From NCBI GenBank assembly GCA_028023455.1, contig JAQFVV010013317.1, positions 94,990 to 158,989 of the forward strand: a DNA stretch of 64,000 nt. Direction: 5' to 3'. Shown piece after piece: positions 61,518 through 64,000 of this stretch. The position numbers and the translations under genes were made by a program. The notes beneath the pieces were generated by a model, which worked only from the letters and a program-made list of their open reading frames with translations, was not told where the DNA came from and ran no database searches. How positions within the stretch are numbered: position 1 is the stretch's first letter; each line of letters opens with the position of its first letter. The stretch is from Epiperipatus broadwayi. Its lineage: Eukaryota > Onychophora > Udeonychophora > Euonychophora > Peripatidae.

Positions 61518-63170
61518 GTATATATACTGGACACGACCGCTTGATGGCATTGTTTTTCACACAACGCACATCAATATACCATTTTAGTGGCCTAACTTAT
61601 GGCTAACACTACAACAGTGTTGCTTAGAACTGCAACAGGCCACCTAGAGGGCAATGTATCCTACAATTCCATAATGAAATACTACATCCATTGACTTGTG
61701 ACAGAATTCCTCAAGTGAGCACAATTCAACTCTCGCTACAGTCTGATTTGATGGCAGCCATATTTGAAGGATGCGAAACTATCAAAAAATTCATTGTGGA
61801 AAAATTCTGAGAAAGCATAGTGCATTTAGTATTACATATTAAGAATTGTCAGGCCATCATCATGCTTCCCTATGATTTTGAACTGCACACAACATAAAAA
61901 GGTTAGGGTTTTCAGCAGAATTCTGCTGCATTCACGTGCAAATGCATGTTTATGCGTGAATTCATGTGAGAACAGTAAAATGTCAGTGGCAAGTGTTCAA
62001 AATTGGTTGAAAGGGAGTAAATTGCCAGACACAGAAGTTGACGCGGTTGTGTTTTTCCAGTAGAAAACATCCTGCCAGATGCAAAGTTATGCATTTGTGG
62101 GAGGAGCATGATTTTAGTCAACAACAGAATCTGGGGAATTCCGTTGCCACTCCTGCAAGCATACCTGGGGTCTGCATAAGGGAAGTTGGTTGAACAGCTT
62201 CAAAATCCTGTTACAAACAGCTTTGAGGCTCATCTCCTATTGGAGTCAAACAAACCGTAACTTCCCGCTCCCATAAAAAAAAAAAAGTTTTTTAAAAACG
62301 AACTGTTTAAGGTTTTTTGAAAAAGGAAAAAATAAAGGAAGAACTTTTTGCTACCATATAAAGGTTTTTGTAGTGTAAATATTTTTTAAACAAAACCTCA
62401 TAATAAAAAAATAAAAGACACTAATTACAAATCAAACCAACCCCCCTCCACCTTCTAAAAACCAACTGTTAGTTTATTAAAAATGAATTGATTAATAAGG
62501 CTTTCCAAAAAAAAAAAGCTCGAAATCAATAAAAAGTCGATAATTTAAAAGCAAACCAACCCCCCTCCAATAATTCATATATTTTATTAATTTCTCTTTA
62601 TTTGTATTCTATATTCAAACACATTTAAAATTAATATGCAAAGTTTCCAGTACATTGGCAAAAGATACTAAAAGACGAAAATTAAAATTCAAACCAACCT
62701 TTCTCCACCCTCTAAAAATCAACTGTTGGTTTATTAATTAAAACTGAGTTGTTTAAGGCTTTAAAAAAGAAGCTCAAAATTTAAAAAAATGTGATAATTT
62801 AAAAGCAAACCCATCTAAAAACAAAGTGTTTCTTTATTTAAAAGGAAAAAAAACCTTACACGAGTTTTATGAATAAAAAGGGGTAAAAAAATTTTTTTAC
62901 CGTAGTATATTCAAAATCAAAAAAAAAAAAAAAAAGCTCCAAAAAAAAAAGTCAATTTAAAAGCACCCCCCCCCCTCTACACCATATAAAAACAAAGTGT
63001 TTGTTTATTAAAAATGGAAAAAAAAACATACGAGTTTTATGTATAAAAAGTGAAAAAAAAAAAATTATTACAGAGTATTCTGTAAAGAAACCGATGGCAC
63101 GTAAATCGGTATATTGATGTGCATTGGGTGAAAAGCAGCACCATCAAATGGTGGGGTTCAGTATACATAC
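61518..63170. mobile_element. Long-terminal-inverted-repeat element with internal tandem repeats
   Basis: The ends, 61518-61593 and 63097-63170, are ~75-base imperfect inverted repeats sharing GTATRTATACTGRAC, TTGATGG, TTTTCAC and CACATCAATATACC. Between them are about 600 bases of moderately G+C-rich sequence (61594-62260) without a recognised protein, then A/T-rich degenerate tandem repeats (62280-63060). No target duplication was recognised, so the class (a DNA transposon or large MITE) is open. Confidence 0.6.
62280..63060. repeat. Degenerate tandem repeats inside the 61.5-63.2 kb element
   Basis: About five units share AAAACNAACTGTTNGTTTAT or AAAACAAAGTGTTTGTTTAT, an A run followed by GCTC, and AAAGCAAACCAACCCCCCTC. 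Unit length varies (about 100-260 bases). Another C run lies near 62967. Confidence 0.55.
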
Positions 63171-64000
63171 CAATAAAAAATATCTATTAGACTTTTATAT
63201 TTTAAAAAAAGTAATATATAAAACTTTATTAACTTTCAAATTTTAATGTGAATTTTTAAGATTGATATAAATATATAGAAACCTACACGATTTGGTATAG
63301 CAAGCTAGACACATTAAAAAAATCTTAACTTCAGTTTGATTAATGGAGAAAAACAATTGTGTTCAACCAGTTACATGGATGTTCAAATATCATCTGATAT
63401 TTTAAGAAACTAACTATCTTACTACTATGTTTATTCATTTTACATATGTAGCTTATAATATACTGGCCATGCATTCTCTTCCATGCTCACAATCTAAATT
63501 TACATTACAGTCAAAAAAAATTTGAAATTTTTTCTCAGAATCCAATTAAGGTTTAGGATTTTGATTCAAAGTAGATTGGATATAAAAGCACAGCTGACTA
63601 ACTAGTATTATTTAATGAGGATTTTAAATAAAAAATAGAACAACAGCCACATAGCAATATATCTTTTCCTTCACTATTATTCCAAGATAATTGTTGAAAG
63701 AGTTTTTGTTCTGCAATGGGTTGTCTGAAAGCTGTTTTATTTTTACCTCAACTAGTGATAATTTCTCTACAAGGCTAAAGAAAAAATAGATGTTTTTGAA
63801 AAAAAAAAAACATAATAACCTGATATTATTTTAAATTATGATTTAATAATTGTATATTTTTATTTCATAATTTATATCAATTTAATATGGATGCATGATA
63901 TGATCTTCTGTATGAAGTAATTATAAAGGTTTATCAATTCTAATAAAAAAAATAAACTGATTTTTAATAAATAACACTTTGGAGAAATAAACTCTACTAC
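63171..64000. other. A+T-rich intergenic
   Basis: Nothing assignable to the window end. Confidence 0.5.

Noticed and set aside
1-64000. Integrated virus or LTR retrotransposon
   Set aside because: No protease, integrase, envelope-like or LTR pair was recognised; all reverse transcriptases seen are of non-LTR type.

Overview
The window is eukaryotic DNA, very A+T-rich (about three quarters by eye) and CpG-poor, with no long intact host gene. Its transposon load (RTE-like and other non-LTR retrotransposons, ZBED5/GTF2IRD2-type hAT, mariner, pogo/Tigger, and a GIY-YIG fragment of Penelope type) points to an invertebrate animal. The sequence does not let me name the phylum. There are no rRNA genes, intact tRNA genes, CRISPR arrays or bacterial operons.

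Layout. 1-4 kb: two hairpins (1769-1898; 2717-2878). 4.9-7.1 kb: a LINE endonuclease relic followed at 5327 by a decayed hAT element. 9.6-10.8 kb: GIY-YIG fragments and a hairpin element. 13.4-16.8 kb: a SINE, then an RTE-like relic containing a pogo/Tigger relic. About 18.2 kb: a likely terminal host exon (minus). 20.4-22.6 kb: two more hairpin-family elements. 23.8-26.7 kb: the best-preserved retrotransposon, RTE-like, minus strand. 28.0-30.1 kb: a hAT element. 32.3-34.0 kb: a LINE relic split by a hairpin element. 35.3-37.3 kb: a LINE relic carrying an intron-like insert. 40.6-45.1 kb: an old RTE-like 3' end, two hairpins and a Tigger relic. 46.1-47.0 kb: a minisatellite and a mariner remnant. 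51.7-52.4 kb: a near-perfect hairpin element and a second possible terminal exon. 53.7-56.1 kb: a hAT element with a perfect 8-bp target duplication. 56.5-57.5 kb: the largest hairpin element. 59.1-60.9 kb: a minimal family member and an L1/Tx1-like relic. 61.5-63.2 kb: a long-terminal-inverted-repeat element with internal tandem repeats.

The most interesting content is a superfamily of palindromic insertions. Several are flanked by 11-18 bp direct repeats, the signature of target-primed reverse transcription. They end, on one side only, in a short tail beyond the palindrome (core close to GTCATGTGATCTATGA or GGTGATCATGTGATG). The two arms within one copy match each other better than they match arms of another copy. 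I read these as hairpin retroposons, non-autonomous, moved by a LINE I cannot identify here, and potential sources of long double-stranded RNA. All autonomous elements seen are broken, so nothing in the window appears able to mobilise itself.
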